64,000 nucleotides of DNA. Source: Chromobotia macracanthus. Its lineage: Eukaryota > Chordata > Actinopteri > Cypriniformes > Botiidae. Position numbers and translations under genes: made by a program. This document shows positions 1 through 10,473 of the stretch, in pieces. Below the pieces are notes generated by a model. It saw only the letters and a list, made by a program, of their open reading frames with translations, did no database searches and had not been told where the DNA came from. The DNA is taken from contig JAZGTH010000007.1 in NCBI GenBank assembly GCA_036877525.1, positions 14,209,501-14,273,500 of the forward strand, given 5' to 3'. The stretch's first letter is position 1. Each line of letters starts with the position of its first letter.

Positions 1-186
1 TCACTTCAGTACTTCATTTGGCAGATTGAGATGTGCCTGTTATTGGAATTTAACAGACACTGGAATGGAATGGCTGCCATAAATGTAGAGATGCTGATTT
101 AAGAAAAAACTTGGACTGGTCTCTTAATTTTTCCAGAGCTGTATATATATATATATATATATAAAACACATATATTATACCTTAAT
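1..186. other. Gene-free flank with a TA microsatellite
   Basis: There is no coding signal here. A (TA)n run occupies about 142-162. The bases just before 187 (TTAAT, 182-186) form the left copy of the target duplication of the following LTR. Confidence 0.7.
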
Positions 187-243
187 TGTCAGGTACGGGA
201 GAAAAACTAACCCAATCGCAGACAGTGTGTAACAGAAAAACTC

Positions 244-249
244 TTTATT
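244..249 (-). terminator. Polyadenylation signal of solo LTR A
   Basis: The minus strand reads AATAAA within TTAATAAAGAG, about 60 bp before the LTR end. The homologous LTR at 18,128 has the same signal at 18,184-18,189. Confidence 0.55.
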
Positions 250-492
250 AACAAAAGACAACACAAGAACCCGCGAGGGGGCAAATGAAAACAAAACACA
301 AGCTTAACAAACTCAAAAAAACAGAGCAAAACACATGACAAGACAAGACTTGACAACTTGACAAAAATCCCGATACAAAAAACGAGCCAAGGTACAAAAC
401 ACAAGATGCAAAAAACCAAGAAGCAAAAATCCAAAAATGCAAAAGAAGCAAAAAGCAAAACGAATCGGCACAAGACAGAAAACACGAGGGCA

Positions 493-499
493 TTAAATA
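493..499 (-). promoter_or_regulatory. TATA-like box of solo LTR A
   Basis: The minus strand reads TATTTAA within GCTATTTAATGCCC. The position, about 300 bp into the LTR and about 250 bp before AATAAA, fits an LTR core promoter. Promoter activity is inferred. This heptamer is the core of the unit amplified in the 42-kb array. Confidence 0.5.
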
Positions 500-799
500 G
501 CACACAGACAAACGACTAACAGGTGTGCGACATGAGCGCTGACAAATCAAGAGAACGAGGGGGCGGGGCCAAGACGCAAGACCGGAGAGCACATGGCGAA
601 TGTAAACAGAACAGAGACCATGTGCTTCACACAAGACGAAGACCCAGAGCATGAGTTCAGATCCTGACTCCAAGAAACAAGAACCAAGATTAGAAGGAGT
701 CAGGATCCAAACAGCACACTCTGACACTAAACACAGGGCATGTCAGGATCCTGGAAAGATAATCTAGAAATTCAGAAACAGGAAGCCAGGACCCTGACA

Positions 800-954
800 T
801 TAATATAATATGTATATACAAGTGTATTATTTGTATACTTCTAGTAACAGTTTACAAAGGATTACATATTATTGTGATTTAATTTAACACTTATTTAATG
901 AATGATACTTATTTAATGAGTTAAGTCTCTAGTTCCCAAGCCAGCACTAAATGC
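800..954. other. AT-rich spacer
   Basis: An AT-rich spacer that begins with the right copy of the TTAAT target duplication (800-804). Nothing else is recognisable. Confidence 0.6.
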
Positions 955-2000
955 TGCTCTCCCGTTGCAAAATGCCATTGAAACGAGGAGGACAGGAGGT
1001 GAAACTGAATTCGGTACCCTCTCTCTACTGTTCTTAACAGCCATGGGGATGAACTTGGCAGAAGATTCCAAGCTGCCAGAAAGTCAAAGAGTGGTACCAT
1101 CCTGTCTATCTGTCCAGTCTTCTAAAGCAGCGAACTGGCAAGAGAAACCTGGACAGATGAACCGCTGGGTGGTTCAACCCCCTGAAACACCTGGGGTGGT
1201 GAGGAAAGCAGAAGCTTATGCTGGGGGCTATGAGGAGAGCTCTGGGGTGTTGGTGTGCATAGGGTTCCCCCTTCATGGGGTTGGCCCCCAGTATGCTGCT
1301 GGCATCAGGTGTTCGGTCAAATCGGTTCTCTGGTCAAATCTCCTCTTAGACTGTGAGGCCTGTTCATGCTGCCCAGAACCCTTAGTTCTCTGTGGGGGAG
1401 CTCAAGCTGCCACACTGGCCTTCTGTTGCTGCCTATGCAGCAGTCTGACCACAGCGGGGGAGGAGCTCCTTGAACACCTCAGATTGCTTTTTAGCCTTCT
1501 GGTATCAGTCGACGATGGAGCTAACTGTGTTGCCAAACAGACCCTGAGGAGCAACCAGGGCGCCCAACAGGAAGTCCTTATCCCTGTCATGAGTACCTGA
1601 CGACTGAGCCACAAATCCAATTTAGATGTTTTAGTATGCTGTCTTTTATCTGGCCACTCAATGCTCAGCTTCTCAACAGCACGAGAAACCACCTCAACCA
1701 GCCCCTCAAATGCGGCAGAAAGAGGAAAGTGGTCTGCCTCAGCATCCGTCTGGTTGCCAGCAATCAGATCATCATTCAGCAATGCCAGCATGAGCTCATC
1801 ATCCAGCTCAGGAGAGACCACTGAACAGGCTTCTGAAGCTGGCTTGTGCTCATCTGATTCAGGCTGAGAGTGCGAGAGAAAAGACGTGGTCTGTCTCTCG
1901 CTGCTCCTCCACCAAATCAAGCTGCGAGCCCCAGAAGTGCAGCATCCACTCTGCAGAAGCGGGACCTGACCCATGAGGTACAGACCTCCATTTGGATTTA
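955..2000 (-). pseudogene. DIRS-like retrotransposon gag/RT relic
   Basis: Translating the minus strand in changing frames gives segments that I recognise as the gag-like ORF of fish DIRS (tyrosine-recombinase) retrotransposons. In order they are: near 1,900-1,975 LHFWGSQLDLVEEQRE; near 1,630-1,720 LVEVVSRAVEKLSIEWPDK followed by SKLD; near 1,440-1,540 FGNTVSSIVD and SEVFKELLPR. Close to 970-1,060 there is a REG...CPPRFNGIL stretch like the start of the DIRS reverse transcriptase region. Frameshifts and stops separate these pieces and no single frame spans them, so the copy is dead. Long open frames exist on both strands here (965-1,600 plus, 1,402-2,073 minus), but only the minus-strand pieces resemble a known family. 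The recombinase and terminal repeats were not seen. Family assignment is from memory. Confidence 0.65.
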
Positions 2001-2089
2001 ATATTTTATTATAACTGTTTTCTGTTCCCTGACGCTTTGACCTGACTAACGTGCAGACCAACGGGCAGACCACGCTGAAAATTTAAAGT

Positions 2090-2308
2090 TTACCTAGTTT
2101 GTGGATTATCTGTTATTACCTGTTGGATTGTTTATTGTTTCCTGATTGTTTGCTGCCTACCTCGACCTTTGCCTGTTCCTGTTTCTGATCTGCCTTGCCC
2201 TTGTTGTACCTGTTTGCCCTTGCCTGACCCTGCCTGTTTTGTTATTCTCTAATAAACTGCTGCAAATGGATCCTACTGCCTCCGCCCCTTCGTTACAAAA
2301 CCTAGGTG
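2090..2308 (+). mobile_element. 3' part of an LTR, family B
   Basis: The block contains GATTGTTTGCTGCCTACCTC, a CT-rich run of CCTGCCTGTTTTGTTAT, then AATAAACTGCTGCAAATGG and ends TTCGTTACA. The same arrangement, on the other strand and slightly diverged, ends the element at 15,199-15,641. AATAAA at about 2,251 would be the R-region polyadenylation signal. The 5' part of the LTR is missing; the fragment runs into LINE sequence at about 2,325. Confidence 0.6.
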
Positions 2309-2324
2309 ATCTAGCACTGCCCAA

Positions 2325-4098
2325 ATAATTCCACTCGAAATGGTCATCTGTTTTAATTGCATCTAAAGAGAGTATAGCAGAGGTAGAAATCAATTGTTCA
2401 GATGAGAAGATTATGTGAAGTAGTCTTATCTGAAGCAGAGTGAGATTTAATAAACCCTGTTTGATCATGATTAACAAGTTTAGTCATAAAGCCTTCTAGG
2501 TGGCAGGCTAAAAGTTTTGCATAAATTTTAACATCTGTCAGAGAAAGTGGACAATAAATAGAACATAAGGTAGAGTCTTAAGAGATATAATGGTCATGTT
2601 CATATTTTGTGGAAAGGATCCTTGATCAATTGAATATTGCATCATATCTAACATAAGTGGCCCCAGATCGGACCAGAAGGTCAAATAAAACTCAACTGGT
2701 ATGCCATCTAGGCCTGGGGATTTCCCCTTGCTAATAACTTTAATCGATGGTTGTAATTCAGCAAGTGATAAAGGTCTAGCTAAAGACTTAGGGTCTGATT
2801 CTGACAGATGTGGAAGATTAAGAGTAGATAAAAAAGAAGTGTCGAATGTGGGTTCACATTTAGAGCTATATAGTTCACAATAGAAGGACCGAAAAGTGTC
2901 CCTTATGCTCTTCTGGTCAGTCAGAACCTCACCGGTTTGAGATTTCACTGCTGTAATATTAGCAAATGTTTCACTATTACGAGCCAGTCTTAGAGCCAGT
3001 AAATGGCTAGGTCTGCTACCTTAAAAAAAATAATTTTGTCTGGATCTTTGAATAAGAAATATGGCTCTGTCCCTATATAATAAATTAGGTTCTTTCCTAA
3101 CAGTATAAATTTTAGCTGCCGTACAATCAGAATAAGTGTGTTGGTTTGCCTGCTCTAATGATCGGAGAATGGATTCCAGGTCCAGAGATTTTCTTACTGT
3201 GAATTTTCTGGTGAAAAGAAGCAAAGAAGCAAAAATTTCTTATGAAGCCCTTTGTCACCTCCAACAGTATCCGTGGGTCATCTACTGAGACTTTATGTGA
3301 ATTTATTGACATCAATAGTTTACTTCTGAATTGATCACAAAAAAACTCATCTTTTAATAAATTATGGGGGGCCATCTGGAGGCTCGCAAAGGTCTCTGGG
3401 TAATTGAAAGCTTAAAAAAATTACTGCTATGGTCTGAAAGAGAGAGGGGAAAGATAACGACTTCAAGTAGCATTGAGGTCAAGGAAGTGGAAGCAAAAAT
3501 GTAGTCAATCCGTGAATATGATTTGTGTCTAGCTGAGAAAAATGTGTATGATTTTTGAGAGGGGTTGAATAAATGCCATGCATCTACTAATGAAAAAGAG
3601 GCTATGCATTGGTTATGTTGCTCAGTAGAGACAGTTTGGGAGTAAGAAAAATTGTCACCAGACCTTTTAAGGTCAATGGACATTACAGCATTCATATGTG
3701 TTCCAATTATTACCTCAAAGTCTGTTAGATCAGTGATAGGTAGATAATTAAGAAAAAACAGTTGGATCTGGACTGCATGGTGGGTAAATGGAGAGAAATG
3801 CTATCTTCCTATTCCCATAGTCTTCATACAAGCTATTCTGTCAGCATTTTCACTATTTCTGTCTAAAATGGAAATATTTAAATTTTTTCTAACAATTATC
3901 AAAACACCTTTAGTTTTATTGTGTCGCACAAGGGACCACCTCATAATATTTATTATTGCATCTATGAACAACATCCTTCCGCAAATGAGATTCCTGAATT
4001 AGAGCAATGTCAACCTTTTGTCATCGCAATAGTTCTAAAAAACTTGTACGTTTGTGGGGGCCATTTAAATCATTAACATTACAACTTAGTATATTCAT
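2325..4098 (-). pseudogene. LINE ORF2 relic: endonuclease + partial RT
   Basis: The frame starts with an ATG at 4,098 (MNILSCNVNDLNGPHKR), the usual N-terminus of an AP-like endonuclease. Near 3,640-3,450 it reads LVDAWHLFNP, YTFFSARHKSYSRIDYIFAS and SLSDHSS, the SRIDYI and SDH signatures of the endonuclease. Near 2,750-2,700 it reads GKSPGLDGIPVEFY, the typical RT fingers sequence, followed by QGSFPQ. Near 2,370-2,340 it reads ILSLDAIKTDDHFEW, the degenerate RT motif A. Several frameshifts and in-frame stops break it, and the FADD box is lost. In the intact family this protein nicks the target and copies the element RNA at the nick. This copy cannot work. Confidence 0.75.
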
Positions 4099-4414
4099 TT
4101 CAGTCATTACTATCAAACAATTAAGTGAACTGAACAAGTGAGACAAAGCAATACCACTGCAAATGAATTCTCAAGTCTACCTTTAACCCATCCCTCCCTC
4201 ACTGAAAAACCTATTGACACAAAGAAAACCCACCCCATAGAGCTTTTACAGACTGGGGTAGAAATAAACCCCAGGCTGCCACCCTCCCCTGTCTTATTCA
4301 GTGACAGTAACATGACAGCCTATACAACACTCTAGAACACCACCATTAGCCCTATTGTAAGAGAGCAGAACAACTTCAAATTCACAGAGTAATAAAGTGG
4401 GGGAAAAAAACAAC

Positions 4415-4535
4415 AACAATGTATGTATACATTGTGTATGTGTGTGTTCACACCTCACAGTGATGGTTAAATGCAGAGGTCACATTTCAGGTATGGGTTA
4501 CTATATCTGACAAATATGTCACTTCCACTTCTCAG
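4415..4535 (-). mobile_element. Small MITE-like repeat fragment, family M1
   Basis: The reverse complement of 4,440-4,530 contains ATATTTGTCAGATATAGTAA and GACCTCTGCATTTAACCATC. The same two strings, with minor changes, occur in the same order at 13,995-14,090 on the plus strand. The fragment breaks the ORF1 relic of the LINE, so it inserted later. Confidence 0.6.
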
Positions 4536-4947
4536 CATTAAGTCAGGGAAGAGGCTCAACACTGCACCGTCATTTGCTTTTACAGGACCGTGGTGTCTTG
4601 CTTCATCTGGAATCAATGTCGTTGTAGCGTAACAGTTTGAAGAGAAACACTCGCAGTTTGGAGTGATCAGTTGAAGCTCTAGAGTAAACTCGGTGTGTAG
4701 GTTCGATCTCGATCGTTCTCCTGTTAAAGTCAACTTTAGAGCACATATTCTGAACTGTAGTCATGTGAGAGGCAAATTCGGTGCGCATTACTGTTAGTTC
4801 AGTTTTCAAAATATCCTCACATCATTTTATAGTGATTGTCATGTTGTCCTCCATATCCGCTCGGTCTGCAGTGGCTGCTGATTTAGTTTTCTTCTTAATT
4901 GGCGAGGATGATGGTGAAAGATAATCAAGTTTCCAGCTGTGTGACAT
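4536..4947 (-). pseudogene. LINE ORF1 relic
   Basis: The minus frame from 4,947 reads MSHSWKLDYLSPSSSPIKKK, then a TGA after NMTITIK, then KTELTVMRTEFASHMTTVQ, which looks like the start of an ORF1 coiled-coil region. It shifts frame and stops being recognisable at about 4,540, where an unrelated small repeat is inserted. ORF1 of this class is an RNA-binding chaperone; only its N-terminal part remains. The assignment rests on its position upstream of ORF2 and general resemblance. Confidence 0.5.
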
Positions 4948-5569
4948 CTACAGACCAAGGGCAAATTACTACCCAAAAAATTCCCCCGAATGCAAGAAAA
5001 GATGTTGAACAACATTAAAAGAAGGGCTACATATGCGGAGCTTGGCTAATGTGCGTCTTGGCTCATGAAAGTGTCACGTGATCTGGTATGATATAGTAAT
5101 AGGCTGTGTGTGGTATGTGATGGGGTGGCTTCTTTAAATGCCTTTGAGGAGAGAGGTTTTACTGCAGAGGAAGGGTTGCTGGAAATTAATTTCTATCACG
5201 CTCTCTGGATGCTGCTTAGAAACTTGCCTCTGATATTTTAACATTAAACTCCAAAATGATCATTGTACCTACTAACTTCAATAACTTTATATATGCCAAC
5301 CTGCGAATGACGATGATTAACAAATAATGATTATGATAACTCATGCCTATTCAACGTAAACGAAACTATTAAAAACGGGTTGTAAAAATATCGCCAGGTA
5401 TGGGCATGATTTTTAGATCAAGAGTAAACTGTTGGGTTAGCCAACGTGAGCTATTTAAATAGATAAGAGACTTAAACTGTTACAGTTACATCCAAAAGCC
5501 ACATATTATTCAATTGAACTGTAAGTTTAAACACTCACCCATTTTGTATTTCTTGAATTAAAGGTGGCC
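4948..5569. other. Gene-free stretch
   Basis: AT-rich unique-looking sequence. The part nearest 4,948 may be LINE 5' UTR. No reading frame or RNA gene is recognised. Confidence 0.5.
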
Positions 5570-6060
5570 ACGACATTGAGCTCCGGTGTGCGATACCTGT
5601 CAGCGGTCATACAGAGCCGCGTTACGCGGGAGAGAGAGTCATTAACGCGGTACACACACTTTCTTCACCACGGTGAACTACAAAGTTTTTGATTCAACAT
5701 TCAGGAAAAGCTGCAATGACGATAGAAAAGAGCTCGACAGGTCCGAGGATGCTGAGTTTTAAGACGGATCATGAAGCTGGGGAGGCCCGGAGTGAGGGGG
5801 TAGCGTTGGTGAACAGCTGCATGTGAAGAGGGATGGATTAGGTTAGAGGGATAGAGGGATAGATAGAGAGGTTGTCGTAAAAGTTTGCGATCCCATTACC
5901 AGAAAACGGAAGCTCAGCTCGTTTATGAACGAGCAGATGAACCTGGTCCTCCAGCGCGTGAAGAAGACGCGAGGGGCCGGAGATGAGCGATGAGGGGCCC
6001 GGTGAGTGAGGTGTGAGCAGACGCGAATAAAGGCCCGCGTCTGGAGAACTGTGTTAAGAG
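5570..6060 (+). promoter_or_regulatory. CpG-rich island, possible promoter/first exon
   Basis: This block is clearly richer in CpG than its AT-rich surroundings (for example GCCGCGTTACGCGGG at about 5,618-5,632). On the plus strand it holds a 36-codon open frame from ATG 5,716 to TGA 5,826, beginning MTIEKSSTGPRML, which I do not recognise. It also has a good splice-donor match CCCG|GTGAGTGAGG with GT at 6,002. That could be a first exon with an upstream ORF, but no matching downstream exon is evident within the window. The strand is a guess. A methylated old repeat or a chance GC-rich patch is equally possible. Confidence 0.3.
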
Positions 6061-7039
6061 ACTGTCCGTTTTCTGAGGAATAAAGCCTGCAATTAAACAG
6101 AGCCAGCAAACACATACAGTGTTGTGTGGTATATTATATCAGTAATGATAATGAGATTATTTTAATGCTTTGGTCGATAGCGTAGTGATGCAGAGAGTAT
6201 TGTTTGAGAGGTATAAGACTGTTTATGCTAAAGATTTATTAATGCTAAAGACTTCATTAAATGCTGAAATCACAATGTTCATTTTATTTAAACACATACC
6301 GATAAGGAGAAAAAAAACAAAGAAACTGTTCATTTTGCAGTGGTCTCTTATTTTCACAGCTGTTTAAAAATTGCTGTAAATAATGAAGGACTGGAAAGCT
6401 TTATGGCTTGTCTTAGTAACAAGAGCTTCCAGTACAGAATCAAAATGTGAAAGTTATATAATACAATAAAGTGCAGCGACAGAAGTAGTTTTGTGAATGT
6501 ACAGAAAGATTATTGCACAGATACGTTAGAAGTGTTTGTGAAGCAAAGCATCACTGTTACTCTCCTGCATAATACTACTACTACTACTTTTTCTGGACAA
6601 AACTTTGGTATGTAACTCGCCCTGCGCTGTTTGTCTTAGACCTGTCAATGAGGGGTCAAACAACCAGCTTATTGAGGAGGGGTGTGCTATGACTTTCATA
6701 AGCGATCGGGCGTACAATGTTTACAGGGCGTGCGAAAAAGTGGGCGAAAAATTACATAGACTTAACATTGGGCTGAAGTTTGTGATGTCATAGCTCTGTG
6801 TCGGAACGTTGTAAAAACGTAGGGGTGAGCTCATATCACTCGGCTTAGTAAGAAGCAACAAATGGTGACATTTTAACTTCATAGCCATGCCCTAGCAACC
6901 AGTTACTTTGCTCTAGCAACCACCCAGTTGACTTCCATTTAAAAAGGTGAAAGGCATCAGAACATTGTAGAGACAAGTGTGTGACTGGCAAGTAATCTTT
7001 TATTATTACCATGGAAACTGCCCAGCCATGTCCTCAAAC
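6061..7039. other. Gene-free stretch with a short common repeat
   Basis: No coding signal. Around 6,890-6,950 the motif CTAGCAACCA occurs twice 23 bp apart, as in a CTAGCAACCA-type low-copy repeat often seen in fish DNA. Nothing else is recognised. Confidence 0.5.
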
Positions 7040-7660
7040 TTTACTATCTAGTTCAGGCTGTTCTGGTGCTTGGTGCTTTGTAGCACCAGAGTTTGCTGGA
7101 TGTGTGGGGTCCAAACTAATATTTTTAACCCTTTGTCACACTTTTGAGGTGTGGAGATCATGGAGGTTGGGCAGGGTGAACCAATGATCCAATGATCCAT
7201 CATAACTTTCTGTTGTAGTCTCTGATGTCTGATTTGGAAGCTGAACCATACTAGACAGTTATAGATGAGCACAGGTAGATGTAGATGGCAGCTCGTATGG
7301 AAGGTTGAATTTCTGTAGCTGACGAAGGAAGTACAAACTCTGCTGGGACTGTTTCACAAGTCAAAGTGATTGTCCTACTTCAAGTCCTGAGAGATGGTGG
7401 TGCACAGGAACCTGAATGACTAAACTGGCACCACAGTGCTGTCCAGGATGGTTAGTGCAGGGAGTGCTGGGGCATTCTTCTGAAGTCCCAATCATCTCCA
7501 CTGTTTTGAGCATGTTAAGCTTCAGGTTGTTGTGACTGCACCAGACAGCCAGCTGTTCAACCTCCAGTCTGTAAGCAGACTCGTCACCATCCTTAATAAG
7601 GCCAACGACCGTGGTGTCATCTGCAAAAACTATCAATGCAACCATAACAGACCATAACAG
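7040..7660 (-). pseudogene. LINE reverse transcriptase fragment (L2/Rex-like)
   Basis: The minus frame 7,645 downwards reads ALIVFADDTTVVGLIKDG, which contains the catalytic FADD box, then ESAYRLEVEQLAVWCSHNN and LKLNMLKTVEMI, the RT palm/thumb sequence of a CR1/L2/Rex-type LINE. After a frameshift, 7,330-7,290 reads YFLRQLQKFNLPYEL and 7,110-7,080 resembles the C-terminal SLDPTHPAN segment. It is broken by frameshifts and has no 5' part. The clade assignment within the CR1-like group is uncertain. Confidence 0.7.
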
Positions 7661-9070
7661 AAAAGACTGTCTTGAGCATGGAAGTCCTGAGCATCCAAGC
7701 TAAAACTGATATATGTGAATGGTGTTGTCTACCTCTGGATGCAGCAAAGTTTGGAAATATTTCAATAAAATTGATCAACACAAAAATACAAAGTTGATTA
7801 AACTCAAATGATGTAGAAATGTCATTTGAATGTAAGAAAAAAGTTGAGAGCAAGGATGGTGAATGTGGAGGTGCTGCACATTCTACAAATTTCCCTATCT
7901 ATGATTGAATCAAGTTAGACATGAATAATAACATGAGTGTGACTAATAAATTATTGTCAAGGCTACTGCTGCCACGTTGTGGCAGTTTTAAATTAATATT
8001 TTGTTGCACATTTTAAATTCAACTTTGGTGCAGTTCCCCCCCCTACATTTACATATTTACAATATGATAAAGGAGAAATGTTGTCTGTTTATTGGAGTCC
8101 AACAACAGAAGCTTGACACCCCTTTAACCCAACAGTCATTATAGAATGAATTTACATAATTTAATGCACTTTAGAATAAAGTTGCTTTTTAATTGACTAC
8201 ATGCATGATATAAAGGTTTGTAAACAATGAATTGCTTAGTTCAGTAATTCCAGTGAAAACAAATCTTAATGCTAGTATATGGGGAAAACTGAGGCTAGTT
8301 GTCATATAGAGAAGTTGAGCTATATCTCAGTAAATATGGGATTTTCCAGCCAATTTTATTTGCATAAATTATTGTTACCTGTAATGGTTTTGTATGTTGC
8401 TGTTAAACCCCTAGATCAACTGGACTGTGTTCTTACAACAAGAGTATCATACTTTTCATAAATTTCAGATGAAGGCAGGTTCTCACTTTTGTGATTGCCT
8501 GTAATTTATAACCTACAATGTTTGTTAAAGTAATGGCCTAATACAGTATGTTACTATTTCCATTTTGAATTTTCATTATTTTCTTCGTTAGTTTCTTATT
8601 ATAATTTTTCACTGTTCAAAATAACTGTTAAAAACCATATTATAGTTAGTTTTATCCTCCATTTTCATGGTTCCGAAAGTGCTCCAAGAGTGCTGATCTG
8701 TAGCCCAACAGCGGTTTCTTAGACAGGCTGCAAGTCTGTGCCAAAATGCTTGAAAAGACATAAATATATATTTTAGTATATAAAATAGAAACTTGCTTTT
8801 TGCCATCATAGGCTATAGTTCCAGCATCTACCAGCAGTGGCTAACATGCTTACTATGGAGACTCGAAACAAAGGAGTAGGTTTTAAATAATTAAATTAGT
8901 CAATTTTGCAAAAAAGTCAATTTTGCAAAAAGTAATAATCGTCTTGAAAGGGAAAACAATATGTGATAATACAAGACCTACTCAACACCAACCCCATCCC
9001 CAGTTGCTATCATATAATTACAATCTGTTTTTTTAGAACACTTTGCAGGTGACATAGCACCTACTTACCT
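7661..9070. other. Gene-free AT-rich stretch
   Basis: I saw no genes or repeat families in this stretch. It lies downstream (3') of the C-type lectin reading frame and could contain its intron or 3' UTR. Confidence 0.5.
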
Positions 9071-9799
9071 CTATAAACACAAAAAGTTCAGCTTCTCTAC
9101 ACAGTCTCTGTGCATCCATTTGTTTGTTTTCTTGTCCAGGGCCCCACAGTGTTGGTTTTTAGCAGGACATTGGGCCTGTCCAGCTTCAGACCAAGCCTCG
9201 TAGTGAAGATGATCTCCCCTGACCCAGAACCATTCCCCTGCTAGAAAGCGCAGACCAATCCACACATATTCTGTTTGAGCTTCTGTGGTTTTACTTAGAG
9301 CATATTCCATCATTCTGTTTGAGATCAGAGATGCCAGATCTTCATAATGATCTCTGCAGTATTCCAGTGCTGTCTCCCAGGTCTCAATCTGCTGGACCAG
9401 AACAAATGTAATATTCATGCAGAAGAAGAAGTGATTCTCAGTGCATGATTTATCATGCAGTTTCCTATGATCTTTGTGTAGGAAGGCACAGTTACTGTTG
9501 TCTGGTTGAGTGGCATCCCAGCTAATTCGTTTTGCAACTTGACCTCCTGCCCACTTCCAGATTCCTGATTCTTTATAGAGTCCAATCCAGGCATGAGATG
9601 TTAGACTGACAGCATCATCTAAAAAGTGGTGTTCCTCAATCTCATTGGTGAAAGTGGACAGGTCATAAAAGTAGGTTCTGCAGTACTGTTGTGCATCATA
9701 CCATGTCTTCATCAGATTTATAAAGAAATGCTCTTTAAAGACACATGAAGTAAGTCCACAGAGCTGTAGGATTAGGAGCACAGTAGGTGTAGTCTTCAT
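9071..9799 (-). CDS. Two-domain C-type lectin-like protein
   Basis: The chosen start is the ATG at 9,799, because MKTTPTVLLILQLCGLTSC is a good signal peptide; the frame is open for 45 more codons upstream. The 242-residue product is predicted to be secreted. CTLD1 spans about 22-128 with the four canonical cysteines C40, C104, C119 and C127, a WIGL core (71-74) and QPD at 98-100, the galactose-type sugar motif, but the usual WND is replaced by KLHDKSC. CTLD2 spans about 132-241 (C148, C211, C218, C233, C241; WIGL 180-183) and lacks an EPN/QPD motif, so it probably does not bind sugar through calcium. An N-glycosylation site NIT lies at 129-131. Teleosts carry many such tandem-CTLD genes. It is unusual that signal peptide and both domains sit in one uninterrupted frame. 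Only 2 nt after the TAG stop is a strong splice donor AG|GTAAGTAG, so an exon probably ends at 9,069 and the 3' UTR or further exons lie below. Ligand and function are not known. Confidence 0.75.
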   Translation of the reverse strand: MKTTPTVLLILQLCGLTSCVFKEHFFINLMKTWYDAQQYCRTYFYDLSTFTNEIEEHHFLDDAVSLTSHAWIGLYKESGIWKWAGGQVAKRISWDATQPDNSNCAFLHKDHRKLHDKSCTENHFFFCMNITFVLVQQIETWETALEYCRDHYEDLASLISNRMMEYALSKTTEAQTEYVWIGLRFLAGEWFWVRGDHLHYEAWSEAGQAQCPAKNQHCGALDKKTNKWMHRDCVEKLNFLCL

Positions 9800-10473
9800 C
9801 TTTACACAGTGAAGAAGTTTTGTGAGTTTACAATGAAGATTTGAAGATGAGGACTGAACTGTGATCACACTGACTCTCTTACTTAAACTGACATACAACC
9901 AATAACAAAACATTGTCATGGAGTGACAGTCCAATCACAGCACGCTATTGCAGACACAATAAACATAAAGTGTATTTAACCAATCAGAAAGCTTCCCAAG
10001 AAAGTATTCCATGCACTGTATTTAAATAAACTCAAATATTTTTAAGAAAACAGCTGTGGGCAAGTAAATCTGCATGTCAGAAAAACAGACATTCTTTGAA
10101 GTGTGTGATTCAAATAGGCATTAAAATGTGAAACCTGCTGTAGACATACATAATTTTGACAGGTTAGCCTCCTTGCCTTCTAGGAAATTGCATAGATGAG
10201 AGATGCAATTTATGAGGATGAACGTAAACATATTTGGATTGCATTAATTTAATTTCTCTTGCTTTGGTTTCTGGACTGCTTTTAAACTGTGGTACTGCAT
10301 GTTACTGTTCTTGTGTGTACATTTTTAAAAATTAAAATGAAATGCGGTAATTTGGATATCCCCTTTAGTCACCATTGCATTTTATGGGTTATGTAGTTTT
10401 TTTAAATTGCTTAGAACAATGCATCCATTTACCTTCTGTTCAAACTTCTATGCCTTTTGTGATAATTTCCCCT
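9800..10473. other. Upstream region of the lectin gene
   Basis: This should hold the promoter or 5' UTR of the lectin gene if it is expressed. I see no convincing TATA box in the first 150 bp. The rest is AT-rich and unrecognised. Confidence 0.45.

Larger units (their letters stand above)
187..799 (-). mobile_element. Solo LTR, family A, single-unit copy
   Basis: On the minus strand this 613-bp block starts TGTCAGGGTCC and ends CCGTACCTGACA, so it has TG...CA termini with the inverted ends TGTCAGG/CCTGACA. It is flanked by identical 5-bp direct repeats TTAAT (182-186 and 800-804), the mark of integrase-mediated LTR insertion. Read in minus sense it holds a TATA-like TATTTAA (493-499) and, about 250 bp downstream, an AATAAA signal (244-249), which suggests U3 of about 330 bp, then R and a short U5. 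No gag or pol lies next to it, so it is a solo LTR, probably Ty3/gypsy-like (superfamily inferred). The same LTR forms both edges of the 42-kb structure at 18,128-60,587. This copy has only one unit of the sequence amplified there. Confidence 0.85.
2325..4947 (-). mobile_element. L1/Tx1-like LINE, truncated relic
   Basis: Minus-strand relic of a two-ORF non-LTR retrotransposon. From high to low coordinates it shows an ORF1 start (4,947), a linker, an ORF2 endonuclease domain (4,098-3,370) and an RT domain (about 2,950-2,330). It ends inside RT at motif A, where the LTR fragment at 2,090-2,308 adjoins, so the catalytic FADD motif and the whole 3' end are absent. Many stops and frameshifts are present. 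The 5' boundary lies above 4,947 and is uncertain. A small MITE interrupts ORF1 (about 4,415-4,535). Confidence 0.75.

Noticed and set aside
207..727. Minus-strand frames of 98 and 159 codons in the first LTR
   Set aside because: Phe/Leu/Cys-rich translations of a T-rich LTR strand with no domain. LTRs are non-coding.
965..1600. 211-codon plus-strand frame as a gene
   Set aside because: It is the complement of the DIRS-like relic. The opposite strand shows family resemblance, while this frame has no recognisable domain and a cysteine-rich, low-sense composition.
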